In this document: positions 45,507 through 55,015 of the stretch, one piece after another
Layout of the letters: every line of letters starts with the position of its first letter
Position numbering within the stretch: the stretch's first letter is position 1
Assembly: GCF_004331345.1 (NCBI RefSeq)
Contig: NZ_SJJZ01000004.1
Coordinates: 310,001-374,000 of the forward strand
Direction: 5' to 3'
Length of the DNA stretch: 64,000 nucleotides
From: Kribbella soli
GTDB taxonomy: Bacteria; Actinomycetota; Actinomycetes; Propionibacteriales; Kribbellaceae
The notes under the pieces: generated by a model
Databases searched by the model: none
What the model was told of the DNA's origin: nothing
What the model saw: the letters and a program-made list of their open reading frames with translations, nothing else
Position numbers and translations under genes: made by a program

Positions 45507-46126
45507 TTCAGTCGAACCTTTCGTCCAGTGATAGTCCAGCCCTGCCGGACCAGGCGGCCGACCCACTCCACCAACTGGCGGCGTTCGACGTCCTTGATCC
45601 GTTCGGTCAGGGCTTCTTCGGTGTCGTCGTCCTCAACCGGTACGACGACCTGCGCGATGATCGGCCCGGTGTCGACGCCGCCGTCCACGAAGAACAGCGT
45701 CGCCCCGGCGACCTTCACGCCGTACTCCAGCGCGTCCCGGGGCCCGTGGATCCCGGGGAACGCCGGCAGCAGCGCGTTGTGGGTGTTGATGTAGCGGTCG
45801 CCGAACGACTCCAGGAAGTCGTCGCCGACCAGCTTCAGGAAGCCCGCCGACACGACCAGATCAGGCTTGTACTGCGTGACGGACGCAGTCAGCGCACGAT
45901 CCCAGTCAGGGCGTGACGGGTACTCCTTCACCTTGTGCACGAAGGTCGGCACCCCGGCGGCCGCGGCCCGGTCCAGGCCGGCGATCCCGTCGCGGTCGGC
46001 GCCGACGGCGACGACCTGAGCGCCGTACGTCGGGTCGGCACAGGCGTCCAGCAAGGCCTGCAGGTTCGACCCCGAGCCCGACACGAGCACGACAAGGCGC
46101 GCAGAACCCGGGTCAGAAGCAGTCAC
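45503..46126 (-). CDS. purN: Phosphoribosylglycinamide formyltransferase
   Basis: This is a 207-residue GAR transformylase that uses 10-formyl-THF in purine synthesis. It has '[16 protein letters not shown]' (phosphate site), '[13 protein letters not shown]' (catalytic Asn/His; the usual form is 'NIHPSLLPAFPG') and '[17 protein letters not shown]' (catalytic Asp). The start is GTG 46126, ten bases after the stop of the PerM-like gene; it is coupled downstream to purH. Confidence 0.93.
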
Positions 46127-46136
46127 GGCGGGAAGC

Positions 46137-47387
46137 CTATCGCCCGCTGTCGGCCTCTCCGTCAGCCGGTCGCCGCGCGGAGACCACCGCGGCCGTGATC
46201 GCGGCCCCGATCGCCATGCCTGCCGCCAGTACGCCGGCCGCCGGCAGCGCCCCCGGAACGCCGACCGCGGACATCCGCCCGGGCCCCGCCGATCCGCCCG
46301 ACAGCGCCATCAGCGCGAACACGATGACGCCGGCGACGAGCGCCGCCATCGCACCGCGCAGCGCGAACGCGTCCCATCCCAGCGCGTCAGCGTCCCGCTC
46401 CGCGAGCCCCCGCCGTACGACGACCAGACCCGCGACCGCACCCGCGACCAGCGGCACCACGGCCGTCAGCACCAGCAGGTACGACGGCGTGGCGCCGTCG
46501 GCAGGTACTGCGGCCAGCAGCGGGAGCGCCGGCAGGTTCCCCACGTCCACGCCGGTCGGCGCGATCGTCGTACCGACCCCCAGCTGGAACCCGGGCCCGG
46601 CGAGGAACGCGACGACGTACAGCACCATGTTCGGCACCAGCATCAGGCAGATCGCGAACAGCACGACCGACCCGATCGCGCCGGCGTCCAGAAGTTCGAG
46701 CATCCCGGTGATCCGGGAGAAGTGGATCGCGAGCAGTACGCCGTACAGCAGCGAGGCGATCGCGATCACGGTCAGGACGGCGGCCATCGCGCCGGTTACG
46801 GCGTCCCGCAGACCGGCCGGTGTGGCGTCCGCGAGGTCCTCGGCCGCTCCGGACTCGACCGCGATACCCGCGAGCCCGGCCACCAGCGCCAGCGAGAACG
46901 TGCCCAGGAACGCGGACAGCGGCGACACCTTGAGCGAGCCCTCCGCCGTGAGCAACGCCACGACGAGCCCGCCGAGGCCGTAGACGAACGCGAACGCCCC
47001 GGCCAGCGCGATCAGGTCCCTGGTCCGGTCGGCGGCGCTGGACCGGGCCGCCGACTTGCCGCCGCGGTACAGGCACCAGGCGAAGAACAGTGTCAGGCCG
47101 AGCGGCGCGATGCTGATCCGGCCGGTGCCGATCGACACCCCGGCCTTGTGCGCGATCAGCCAGGCCGACGCTCCGGCCCGGACCGCGCCGGACGCACCGC
47201 CGAACGTCGCGCCCAGCCAGCCGATGACGGCGACCGCGGCGCAGGTGAGCAGACCCGTCAGCAGACACGCTCCGGCTGAGATCACGGCCGACACGACCAA
47301 GGGCTTGGTCTGGGCCGCGATCTCCGACGTGGGCGGAACGCTCGTCTCGCCGTCCCGGGCGCCGGGGCGGCTCAGCATGTCGGTCAT
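46137..47387 (-). CDS. PerM-like/DUF6350 multispan membrane protein
   Basis: This 416-residue protein has about ten hydrophobic spans and no catalytic motif. Proteins of this kind lie directly upstream of purN in many actinobacteria and the mycobacterial one (PerM) is linked to cell division and persistence; the assignment rests mostly on that position and on the topology. The start ATG 47387 has GGGAG close by; the frame is open to 47468. Confidence 0.75.
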   Translation of the reverse strand: MTDMLSRPGARDGETSVPPTSEIAAQTKPLVVSAVISAGACLLTGLLTCAAVAVIGWLGATFGGASGAVRAGASAWLIAHKAGVSIGTGRISIAPLGLTLFFAWCLYRGGKSAARSSAADRTRDLIALAGAFAFVYGLGGLVVALLTAEGSLKVSPLSAFLGTFSLALVAGLAGIAVESGAAEDLADATPAGLRDAVTGAMAAVLTVIAIASLLYGVLLAIHFSRITGMLELLDAGAIGSVVLFAICLMLVPNMVLYVVAFLAGPGFQLGVGTTIAPTGVDVGNLPALPLLAAVPADGATPSYLLVLTAVVPLVAGAVAGLVVVRRGLAERDADALGWDAFALRGAMAALVAGVIVFALMALSGGSAGPGRMSAVGVPGALPAAGVLAAGMAIGAAITAAVVSARRPADGEADSGR

Positions 47388-47562
47388 CTGACTCCCATCG
47401 TCTCCCCGGTCACGGACGCCACTCGTCCTGACACGCCGGATGTGGGAGACTTCAGCCCGCTTGCTCACGCTCAGTTCACAGGTGTTCGCCTGTTGGTAGC
47501 TGAGTGGGAGCGGGGTGGGTTCACCCGGTACTGTCGGGTGGAATCAGTCAGGAGGACGAGCT

Positions 47563-48894
47563 TTGGCCGGTTCCCACCGTGCATCACGCGGCGGCGGTCG
47601 CGCCGCTGCCCGGGAGGCACGCCGTCAGAAGGCGCGCAAGCGGAACCAGACGATCGCAGCAGGCGTCGCGGTCGTGGTGCTGGTCGGCGGCGGCGGTGTC
47701 GCCGCGCTGAACGCGTTCGGCGGCGACGAGGAGCCGGGTGCGAAGGCCGGCAACGGCCCCTCGGACGACAAGCCGACCAATTCCGACGTACTCGCCGACG
47801 ACAAGGCGCTGCTGGACGCCGCGGGCGCGAAGACGCTCGGCGCCACCGGCACCTGGGCGGTCACCAAGACCGCGGACGGAGACTCGGCCCCGGACAGCGC
47901 GTTCGCCTGCCAGTCGCAGCGGTTCGCCGACCCGTCCGGCCTGCGGACCTGGGTCCGCACCCTGCAGAACTCGGCCACCAAGGACACCGCCGTCCAGTAC
48001 GTCGACGTGTCGAACGACAAGGCTACCGCTGCCAAGACCTACAACACGGTCGTCCACTGGCTCAGCCAGTGCACGACGCCGCAGACCCGGCTGTCGGCCG
48101 GTTACGTGACCACCGGCGTCGGTGAGCGCGGCGTGATCGCCGTCTTCGGGCAGGTCCCCGGCGCGAAGACGAAGTACAAGACCGTCGCGGTCACGCTCGC
48201 CGGGCAGGCGACGATGGTCATCGAGCACGACACGATGGCCGCCACGCCGCCCCGGCCGGACGTCGTGCTGGCCACCGCGAGCGCGGCGGCGAAGAAGATC
48301 TGCGCCCAGACCGGCGGCTGCGCGACCGGCGCACCGATGGTGAAACCGGCCCTGCTGCCGAACACCGACACCCCGGGCTTCATGGCGTCGGTCGACCTGC
48401 CGCTGCTGGACGAGATCGACAAGCCGTGGGTAAGCGCCGTCGCGACGACCGGTAAGGGCACCGGATGCGAGAGGTTCGACCTCAAGAAGGCGAAGGCGGC
48501 GAAGTACGGCACGGTCACGTATGTGACTCCAGAGGCGAAGGTGCCGACCGAGTTCGGGTTCGACGACACGGTCGCCAAGTTCGCCACCGCAGCCGCGGCG
48601 TCGAGCTTCGTGAGTCAGGTCAAGAAGAACGTCGACGCCTGCGAGAAGGACGTCTCGAACGCGAAGGTCGAGTCGACCGGCACGGTGAAGACCAACACGA
48701 TGTCTGGCAAGAGCTGGAAGGCGACGTACGACACCGGCGACGGGAAGAAGTTCGTCTACCGGATCGGGATCGCCGAGTCCGGGAACCGGGCGGTCTACCT
48801 GCTCTTCCCGGTGCTGAAGGAGCTGGACCTCACCGACGCGGCGTTCAACGAGACGCTCGCCCGCGCGGTCGACCGCTCCGCCGCCTACAAGTAG
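47563..48894 (+). CDS. Membrane-anchored or secreted protein of unknown function
   Basis: This 443-residue protein is not recognised. A very basic N-terminus (~1-30) is followed by one hydrophobic span (~33-52, 'IAAGVAVVVLVGGGGVAAL') and an extracellular part with two similar halves (~75-235 and ~265-440), each resembling a PknH-sensor-like or lipoprotein fold ('TVVHWLSQCTTPQTRL' and 'SFVSQVKKNVDACEKDV'), with several Cys. The start is TTG 47563 with AGGAGG seven bases upstream. A terminator follows. Confidence 0.7.
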   Translation: MAGSHRASRGGGRAAAREARRQKARKRNQTIAAGVAVVVLVGGGGVAALNAFGGDEEPGAKAGNGPSDDKPTNSDVLADDKALLDAAGAKTLGATGTWAVTKTADGDSAPDSAFACQSQRFADPSGLRTWVRTLQNSATKDTAVQYVDVSNDKATAAKTYNTVVHWLSQCTTPQTRLSAGYVTTGVGERGVIAVFGQVPGAKTKYKTVAVTLAGQATMVIEHDTMAATPPRPDVVLATASAAAKKICAQTGGCATGAPMVKPALLPNTDTPGFMASVDLPLLDEIDKPWVSAVATTGKGTGCERFDLKKAKAAKYGTVTYVTPEAKVPTEFGFDDTVAKFATAAAASSFVSQVKKNVDACEKDVSNAKVESTGTVKTNTMSGKSWKATYDTGDGKKFVYRIGIAESGNRAVYLLFPVLKELDLTDAAFNETLARAVDRSAAYK

Positions 48895-48931
48895 AAACGG
48901 GACCCACCCCCGAAGGGGCAGGTCCCGTTTC
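48894..48931. terminator. Bidirectional terminator before sucD
   Basis: GAAACGGGACC (48894-48904) pairs with 48921-48931, with an inner CCCC/GGGG helix. It lies between convergent ends of the unknown protein gene and sucD. Confidence 0.8.
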
Positions 48932-48940
48932 GGCAACGAC

Positions 48941-49831
48941 CTACTTGCTCAGGCCCTGCATGATCTCGCGCATCAGGTTGGCGGTCTCGGACGGCGTCTT
49001 GCCGACCTTCACGCCGACGGCCTCGAGGGCCTCCTGCTTCGCGGCCGCCGTACCGGACGAGCCGGAGACGATCGCGCCGGCGTGGCCCATCGTCTTGCCC
49101 TCCGGCGCGGTGAAGCCGGCGACGTACCCGACGACCGGCTTGGTCACGTTCTCCTTGATGAACGCGGCCGCCCGCTCCTCGGCGTCACCACCGATCTCAC
49201 CGATCATCACGATCGCGTCGGTGTCCGGGTCGTCCTGGAACGCCCGCAGCGCGTCGATGTGCGTGGTCCCGATGATCGGGTCGCCACCGATCCCGATCGC
49301 GGTCGAGAACCCGAAGTCCCGCAGCTCGTACATCATCTGGTAGGTCAGCGTGCCGGACTTCGACACCAGACCGATCCGGCCCTGGCCGGCGATGTCGGCC
49401 GGGATGATGCCGGCGTTCGACTCGCCCGGCGTGATGATGCCGGGGCAGTTCGGGCCGATGATCCGGGTCTTGCCGGACGCCTGCGCGGCGGCGAAGAACG
49501 CGGCGGTGTCGTGCACCGGCACGCCCTCGGTGATCACCACGACCAGCGGCACCTCGGCCTCGACGGCCTCCAGTACGGCGTCCTTGGTGAACTTCGGCGG
49601 GACGAAGATGACCGACACGTTCGCGCCGGTCTCCTTGACCGCGTCGGCGACGGTGCCGAACACCGCGACCGCCTTGCCGTCGAAGTCCTGGCTCTGGCCC
49701 GCCTTACGCGGGTTCACGCCGCCGACGATGTTGGTGCCCGAGGCGAGCATCCGGGTGGTGTGCTTGGTGCCCTCGGAGCCGGTCATGCCCTGGACGATGA
49801 CCTTGCTGTCCTTGGTCAGGAAGATAGACAT
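48941..49831 (-). CDS. sucD: Succinyl-CoA synthetase alpha subunit
   Basis: This is a 296-residue subunit that binds CoA and carries the phosphohistidine. Features: '[13 protein letters not shown]' (CoA loop), '[14 protein letters not shown]' and '[11 protein letters not shown]' with the active His 250. It forms the TCA-cycle enzyme with the SucC encoded 14 bp upstream. Confidence 0.96.
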   Translation of the reverse strand: MSIFLTKDSKVIVQGMTGSEGTKHTTRMLASGTNIVGGVNPRKAGQSQDFDGKAVAVFGTVADAVKETGANVSVIFVPPKFTKDAVLEAVEAEVPLVVVITEGVPVHDTAAFFAAAQASGKTRIIGPNCPGIITPGESNAGIIPADIAGQGRIGLVSKSGTLTYQMMYELRDFGFSTAIGIGGDPIIGTTHIDALRAFQDDPDTDAIVMIGEIGGDAEERAAAFIKENVTKPVVGYVAGFTAPEGKTMGHAGAIVSGSSGTAAAKQEALEAVGVKVGKTPSETANLMREIMQGLSK

Positions 49832-49845
49832 TGTTCGGCGATCCC

Positions 49846-51018
49846 TTACTTCGCAGCCAGCTCGGCGGCGCGCTTGGCGGCGCCGTCCATCGTGTCGACC
49901 CGCTCCAGACCGGCCAGGCCTGCCTCGTCGAGGATCCGGCGGCCCTCCTCGGCGTTGTTGCCGTCCAGCCGGACGACCAGCGGCTTGGCGACGTGCTCGC
50001 CGCGGCTCGCCAGCAGCTCGAACGCCTGCACGATGCCGTTCGCGACCGCGTCACAGGCGGTGATGCCGCCGAAGACGTTCACGAACACGCTCTCCACCTG
50101 CGGGTCGGAGATGATGATCTCCAGGCCGTTCGCCATCACCTCGGCGCTCGCGCCGCCGCCGATGTCGAGGAAGTTCGCCGGCTTCTGCCCACCGAACTCC
50201 TCACCGGCGTACGCGACGACGTCCAGAGTCGACATGACCAGACCCGCGCCGTTGCCGATGATGCCGACCGAGCCGTCCAGCTTCACGTAGTTCAGGCCCT
50301 TGGCCTTGGCCGCCGCCTCCAGCGGGTCGGCCGCCGAGACGTCCTCGAACTCGGCGTGGTCCGGGTGCCGGAAGTCCGCGTTCTCGTCCAGCGTGACCTT
50401 GCCGTCCAGCGCCTCGACGTTGCCGTCCTCGAGCTTGACCAGCGGGTTCACCTCGACCAGCGAGGCGTCCTCGGCGATGAACACGTCGTACAGCTTGACG
50501 ATCTCCGGTACGACGGCGTCGATCACGTCGGCCGGGTACTTCGCGGCGACCGCGATCTCCCGCGCCTTCGCCTCGTCCACACCGGTCGCCGGGTCGATCG
50601 AGATCTTCGCGACCGCGTCCGGGTTCGTGTGCGCGACCTCCTCGATCTCCATGCCGCCGGCGGCGGAGGCGATGCAGAGGTAGTTGCGGTTGGCCCGGTC
50701 GATCAGGAACGAGAAGTAGTACTCCTCGGCGATCGCCGCGGCCGGGACGATGTTCAGGATCTTGACGACGTGACCCTTGATGTCCAGCCCGAGGATCTCG
50801 CGGGCCTTCTCCTCGGCCTCGTCCGGGCTGCTCGCCAGCTTGACGCCGCCGGCCTTGCCGCGCCCACCGGTCTTGACCTGGGCCTTCACGACCACCCGGC
50901 CGCCGATCTTCTCGGCCGCCGCGCGGGCTTCCTCCGGAGTCGTGACGACCGCACCCACGGTCGTCCGCACTCCGTGCTTGGCGAAGACCGTCTTCGCCTG
51001 GAATTCCATCAGATCCAC
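49846..51018 (-). CDS. sucC: Succinyl-CoA synthetase beta subunit
   Basis: This is a 390-residue ATP-grasp subunit. It begins '[17 protein letters not shown]', has '[20 protein letters not shown]' and '[18 protein letters not shown]', with '[17 protein letters not shown]' near the end. The start is GTG 51018 with GAGGGACC upstream; the frame is open to 51132. It is divergent from the alpha-glucosidase gene. Confidence 0.96.
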   Translation of the reverse strand: MDLMEFQAKTVFAKHGVRTTVGAVVTTPEEARAAAEKIGGRVVVKAQVKTGGRGKAGGVKLASSPDEAEEKAREILGLDIKGHVVKILNIVPAAAIAEEYYFSFLIDRANRNYLCIASAAGGMEIEEVAHTNPDAVAKISIDPATGVDEAKAREIAVAAKYPADVIDAVVPEIVKLYDVFIAEDASLVEVNPLVKLEDGNVEALDGKVTLDENADFRHPDHAEFEDVSAADPLEAAAKAKGLNYVKLDGSVGIIGNGAGLVMSTLDVVAYAGEEFGGQKPANFLDIGGGASAEVMANGLEIIISDPQVESVFVNVFGGITACDAVANGIVQAFELLASRGEHVAKPLVVRLDGNNAEEGRRILDEAGLAGLERVDTMDGAAKRAAELAAK

Positions 51019-51147
51019 GAGTGTGGTCCCTCTCTCGCCTGTACGGGGCTTCTGACAGTAGCCACCCTCGTGCCGGGAGCAACAGGCGGGGTCCCGGCTG
51101 AGACGACCGTCACAGCCTCCCTCAGGCCCCATGTCAGGCTAGATCAC

Positions 51148-52818
51148 ATGACCGATCCTGAGATCAGACCAGCTGACGACTGGTGGCGTAGCGCCGTCGT
51201 CTACCAGGTGTACCCGCGCTCGTTCGCCGACGCCGACGGTGACGGAACCGGCGACGTGAACGGGATCCGCGCCCGGCTGCGGTACCTCGCCGAGCTCGGC
51301 GTCGACGCGATCTGGATCAGCCCGTGGTACCCGTCCCCGCTGCTCGACGGCGGGTACGACGTCGCCGACTACCGCGACATCAACCCGGAGTTCGGCACCC
51401 TCGCGGACGCGGACGCGCTGATCGCCGAGGCGCACGCGCTGGGGCTGCGGATCCTGATCGACCTGGTGCCGAACCACTGCTCCTGGGAACACCCGTGGTT
51501 CAAGGCCGCGCTGGCGGCGGACAAGGGTTCTCCGGAACGGGACCTGTTCTGGTTCCGGGACTCCGAGGACGGCCTGCCGCCGACCAACTGGCCGGCCGCG
51601 TTCGGTGGCGGCGCCTGGCAGCAGATCGACGACGGGCAGTGGTACCTGCACCTGTTCGACATCTCCCAGCCGGACTGGAACTGGGACAACCCGAAGGTGA
51701 TCGAGGAGTTCGACGCGATCCTGCGGTTCTGGTTCGACCGCGGCGTCGACGGGTTCCGGATCGACGTCGCCGACTCGATGGCGAAGGACCCGGCGTTGCC
51801 CGACGTACCGCTGCACAACGGGGAGCCGACGCGGGAGAAGTACGTCGGGAACCCGTTCTACGACCAGCCCGGGGTGCACACCATCCATCAGCGCTGGCGC
51901 GCGATCGCCGACGAGTACGCCGATACGCCGCAGGGGCCCCGGGTCTTCGTGGCGGAGGCGTGGCTGTCGCCGGCCGAGCGGCTGGCGCAGTACGTGCGGC
52001 CGCACGAACTGCACTCGGCCTTCAACTTCGACGCCCTGCGCGCTGCGTGGGACGCGAAAGAGCTGCGTGAGGTCATCGACCACACCACCGACAACCTGTG
52101 GGCGGTCGGAGCGCCGGCGACGTGGGTGCTGAGCAACCACGACACGATCCGGCACCGCACGCGGTACGGCCGGGACCATCGGGACGCGTTGGAGGGTGCG
52201 GGCGTCGTACCGACCGATCTGGAGCTCGGGCTGCGCCGGGCGCGAGCCGCCGCGCTGCTGGAACTGGCGCTGCCCGGTGGCGCGTACATCTACCAGGGTG
52301 ACGAGCTCGGGCTGCCCGAGGTCGAGGACCTGCCCGAGGACGTGCTCGACGACCCCACGTGGGAGCGTTCCGGGCACACCGTCCGCGGGCGCGACGGCTG
52401 CCGGGTCCCGATCCCGTGGTCCGGCTCCGAGCCGCCGTACGGCTTCAGTGCTATTCGCAAACCCGCCCCACCACCCAATAGGCCGGGCACGGCTCAGCCG
52501 TGGCTTCCGCAGCCGTCCGATTGGGCGGGTCTGACCGCCGAGGCCCAGGCCGGAGACCCCGGCAGTCACCTCAGTCTCTACAAGGCGGCTCTCAAGATCC
52601 GTCACGAACACCCGGCCCTCGGCGAAGGCCGCCTCGCCTGGGACCCGGACGCCGCCGAGGGCATCCTGTCCTTCACCCGCGATCCCGGCTTCCGTTGCGT
52701 CGTGAACGCCAGCGACAGCGCGATCGCCCTGCCCGCCCACGAGAAGGTCCTGCTGAGCAGCGAGCCGCTGCCGAACGGCGAACTCCCGGTGGACACCACC
52801 GTCTGGCTCCAGGTCTGA
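51148..52818 (+). CDS. GH13 alpha-glucosidase
   Basis: This is a 556-residue cytoplasmic alpha-amylase-family enzyme that hydrolyses alpha-glucosides to glucose. Conserved regions are 'DLVPNHCS' (~105-112), 'GFRIDVAD' with nucleophile Asp 206, acid/base Glu 270 in 'VFVAEAWLS', and 'LSNHDTIRH' with Asp 332. An insertion of ~11 residues rich in Pro ('KPAPPPNRPG') precedes 'WLPQPSDWAG'. The ATG has no strong ribosome-binding site. It is convergent with the alpha-glucoside ABC transporter operon, which probably feeds it. Confidence 0.92.
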   Translation: MTDPEIRPADDWWRSAVVYQVYPRSFADADGDGTGDVNGIRARLRYLAELGVDAIWISPWYPSPLLDGGYDVADYRDINPEFGTLADADALIAEAHALGLRILIDLVPNHCSWEHPWFKAALAADKGSPERDLFWFRDSEDGLPPTNWPAAFGGGAWQQIDDGQWYLHLFDISQPDWNWDNPKVIEEFDAILRFWFDRGVDGFRIDVADSMAKDPALPDVPLHNGEPTREKYVGNPFYDQPGVHTIHQRWRAIADEYADTPQGPRVFVAEAWLSPAERLAQYVRPHELHSAFNFDALRAAWDAKELREVIDHTTDNLWAVGAPATWVLSNHDTIRHRTRYGRDHRDALEGAGVVPTDLELGLRRARAAALLELALPGGAYIYQGDELGLPEVEDLPEDVLDDPTWERSGHTVRGRDGCRVPIPWSGSEPPYGFSAIRKPAPPPNRPGTAQPWLPQPSDWAGLTAEAQAGDPGSHLSLYKAALKIRHEHPALGEGRLAWDPDAAEGILSFTRDPGFRCVVNASDSAIALPAHEKVLLSSEPLPNGELPVDTTVWLQV

Positions 52819-52825
52819 CCCAAAG

Positions 52826-52857
52826 GAAACGGCCGGAGCGTTGGCTCCGGCCGTTTC
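52826..52857. terminator. Bidirectional terminator after the alpha-glucosidase
   Basis: GAAACGGCCGGAGC (52826-52839) pairs perfectly with 52844-52857 around a 4-nt loop, followed by CTTT. It separates the alpha-glucosidase from the convergent transporter operon. Confidence 0.85.
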
Positions 52858-52863
52858 TTTGTG

Positions 52864-53007
52864 TCAGCGGTTCCGCAGGCGATCGCGGGCTTCGCGGTCC
52901 CGGCGGTCCCGGTCCTCGCGATCGCGGCGGTCCCGGTCCTCGCGGTCCCGCCGGTCCCGGTCTTCCCGGTCGCGGCGGTCCCGATCGGCCCGATCCCGCC
53001 AGCTCAC
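52864..53007 (-). CDS. Arg/Asp/Glu octapeptide-repeat micro-protein
   Basis: This 47-residue reading frame starts at a GTG overlapping the permease stop (GTGA) and is mostly four copies of R-D-R-R-D-R-E-D (the last with A in place of final D), flanked by 'MSWRDRAD' and 'RDRLRNR'. About 90% of residues are R, D or E. The DNA repeat unit is 24 bp. It lies between the permease and the operon terminator. It may be a real coupled peptide or slippage-born repeat DNA; alternating-charge peptides of this kind are prone to condensate or RNA interactions in other systems, which is inference only here. Confidence 0.5.
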   Translation of the reverse strand: MSWRDRADRDRRDREDRDRRDREDRDRRDREDRDRRDREARDRLRNR

Positions 53008-53864
53008 TTCACGCCACCTGCCGTGAGGCCGGCGACGATACGGCGCTGGAACAGCAGTACGGCGATCACGAGCGGGATCGTGACCACCACACCGGCGGCC
53101 ATCTGGCTGCCGAACGGTTGGTCGCGGCCCGTCGTACCGGTGAACTGCGAGACGATCACGTTCGCCGTCTGGATCGACTTCTTGTTGGTCATGCTCAGCG
53201 CGATCAGGAACTCGTTCCAGGCCGCGATGAACGTGATGATGGCGGTGGTGAACACACCGGGCGCCGCCAACGGGATGATGACCTTGCGGAACGCCTGGGC
53301 CGGCGTACAGCCGTCCACCATCGCCGCCTGCTCGAGCTCCTGCGGCATCTGCCGGAAGAACGACGTCAGGTTCCACACCGCCAGTGGCAGCGCGAACGAC
53401 AGGCTCGGCACGATCATCGCCTGGTAGGTGTTGATCCACTTGATGTCGACGAACAGCTTCAGCAGCGGCACCACCAGCGAGATGCCCGGGAACATCGACG
53501 TGGTGATGATGATCGCCAGTACGACGTTCTTGAACTTGAAGTCCAGCCGCGCCAGGGTGTACGCCGCGATCATGCCGATGACCAGCGTCAGGATCGTCAC
53601 CGTTCCGGCCACGATCAGGCTGTTCAGCAGCCCTCGGCCGAAGCCGTTGGGCCCGGCGAACACGTCCTTGAAGTTCTGGAGCGAGATCGGCGCCGGGATG
53701 ATGTCGTTCGAGAACTGGTCGGACGGCCGGCGGAACGCCGAAACCACCATCCAGTAGAACGGCGCCAGGCAGTAGAGGACGATGATCAGCACGCCGATCA
53801 GCGGCAGCCACTTCTTGATCCACGCGTGCTCGCCGGCCCGGATCTGGGGGATGTCACTGGCCAT
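53004..53864 (-). CDS. Alpha-glucoside ABC transporter permease, MalG type
   Basis: This is a 286-residue permease with six predicted spans; the EAA loop reads 'ELEQAAMVDGCTPAQAFRKVI' in parts. It ends 'AGLTAGGVK' like the MalG-type permease at 1939-2832. It is the third transporter gene after the binding protein and MalF-type permease; its ATG overlaps the preceding stop by one base (TGATG). No ATPase gene is nearby. Confidence 0.88.
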   Translation of the reverse strand: MASDIPQIRAGEHAWIKKWLPLIGVLIIVLYCLAPFYWMVVSAFRRPSDQFSNDIIPAPISLQNFKDVFAGPNGFGRGLLNSLIVAGTVTILTLVIGMIAAYTLARLDFKFKNVVLAIIITTSMFPGISLVVPLLKLFVDIKWINTYQAMIVPSLSFALPLAVWNLTSFFRQMPQELEQAAMVDGCTPAQAFRKVIIPLAAPGVFTTAIITFIAAWNEFLIALSMTNKKSIQTANVIVSQFTGTTGRDQPFGSQMAAGVVVTIPLVIAVLLFQRRIVAGLTAGGVK

Positions 53865-54919
53865 CAGATACTCCTCCCGGAACCGGACGCCGCGCTGACG
53901 CCGACCGCCGCCGTCGCTGCCGCGGCACCCGCGCCACCGTTCTTCTTCCGTCGCCCGCCACCGGGCTTCTTCGCTCGGGCCTCACCGATCACGTCGGCAC
54001 CGAGGATCTTCACGAACAGGTAGGCGACCACCGCGACGTAGAGGAACAACAACGTCGCATACGCCGCCGCCGGCCCGAAGCGGACATTGGATGCTTCGTC
54101 GTACGCGAGCATCGAGAGCGTCTCGACCGAGTTCTTGTGCTGGCCGACCAGGACGAACGGCAGGTCGAAGATCCGCAGCGTGTCGAGGATCCGGAACAGC
54201 ACTGCCACCAGCAGCGCCGGCTTCACCAACGGCAGCGTGATCCGGGTGAAGGTCCGCCAGGCGTTCGCTCCGTCCACCTTCGCGGCCTCGTAGACCTCGG
54301 CCGGGATGGTCTGCAGCCCGGCCAGGACCAGGAGGCCGATGAAGGGCGCGGTCTTCCAGGTGTCCGCGATCACCACCGAGAGCTTCGACTGCCAGCCCTC
54401 CGTCGACCACAGCACCTGGGAACCGAGCAGGGTGTTGGCGATGCCGTCGGCCTGGAAGATCCACTTCCAGAGCAGCGCCGAGATGACGGTCGGGATCGCC
54501 CACGGGACCAGGATGCTGGCCCGGACGAGGCCCCGGCCCTTGAAGGCCTTGTGCATGATCAGCGCCATCGCGACGCCGAGGACGGTCTCCAGGACCACAC
54601 ACACCACGGTGAAGAACGTCGTGTTGTAGAACGCGTTCCAGAACCGGTCACCGGTCTCGCCGCGGAAGATGTCCAGGTAGTTGTCGAGCCCGACGAAGGT
54701 CGAGCCCTTGACGATGAAGCCGTTCTCGTCGAGCCGCTGCCCGCTCTGGAACAGCGATTCCTTCAGCGCCGAGATGATCGGGAACAGCACCACCACGGCG
54801 AGCACGAGCAGCGTCGGGGAGAGCAGTATCGCGGCCAGCCGGCCGGTGCCCTCGTTGAACCGCTGCTGGCGCTTCGATGTACTGGCCGGTCCTTCCGGGA
54901 CCGGCGTGCTTGCAGTCAC
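53864..54919 (-). CDS. Alpha-glucoside ABC transporter permease, MalF type
   Basis: This is a 351-residue permease with a hydrophilic N-terminus, a first span near residues 28-50 and the EAA loop 'EVYEAAKVDGANAWRTFTRI'. The C-terminus has a ~40-residue Lys/Arg/Gly/Ala-rich tail ('KKPGGGRRKKNGG' and Ala-rich end) not usual in the family. It is followed directly by the MalG-type gene. A 17-bp hairpin lies between it and the binding-protein gene. Confidence 0.88.
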   Translation of the reverse strand: MTASTPVPEGPASTSKRQQRFNEGTGRLAAILLSPTLLVLAVVVLFPIISALKESLFQSGQRLDENGFIVKGSTFVGLDNYLDIFRGETGDRFWNAFYNTTFFTVVCVVLETVLGVAMALIMHKAFKGRGLVRASILVPWAIPTVISALLWKWIFQADGIANTLLGSQVLWSTEGWQSKLSVVIADTWKTAPFIGLLVLAGLQTIPAEVYEAAKVDGANAWRTFTRITLPLVKPALLVAVLFRILDTLRIFDLPFVLVGQHKNSVETLSMLAYDEASNVRFGPAAAYATLLFLYVAVVAYLFVKILGADVIGEARAKKPGGGRRKKNGGAGAAAATAAVGVSAASGSGRSI

Positions 54920-54962
54920 CTGTGCCTCCTTAGTTTCCCGGGCGACCCCGGGCAGGGACTGG

Positions 54963-55007
54963 CCGGGGCCGGTGTGTGGTCACAACCTCCCCACACACCG
55001 GCCCCGG
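54963..55007 (-). other. 17-bp hairpin between binding-protein and permease genes
   Basis: A perfect 17-bp stem (54963-54979 with 54991-55007, loop 11 nt) lies in the 96-bp gap of the operon. Such intercistronic hairpins can protect the upstream mRNA and so raise the amount of binding protein over permeases. Confidence 0.7.
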
Positions 55008-55015
55008 CACGACGG

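Noticed and set aside
52841-53427. Plus-strand frames with S-R-S-R-R or A-V-P-V repeats over the R-D repeat DNA
   Set aside because: They are reverse-strand readings of the 24-bp repeats and run into the permease gene; no ribosome-binding site.
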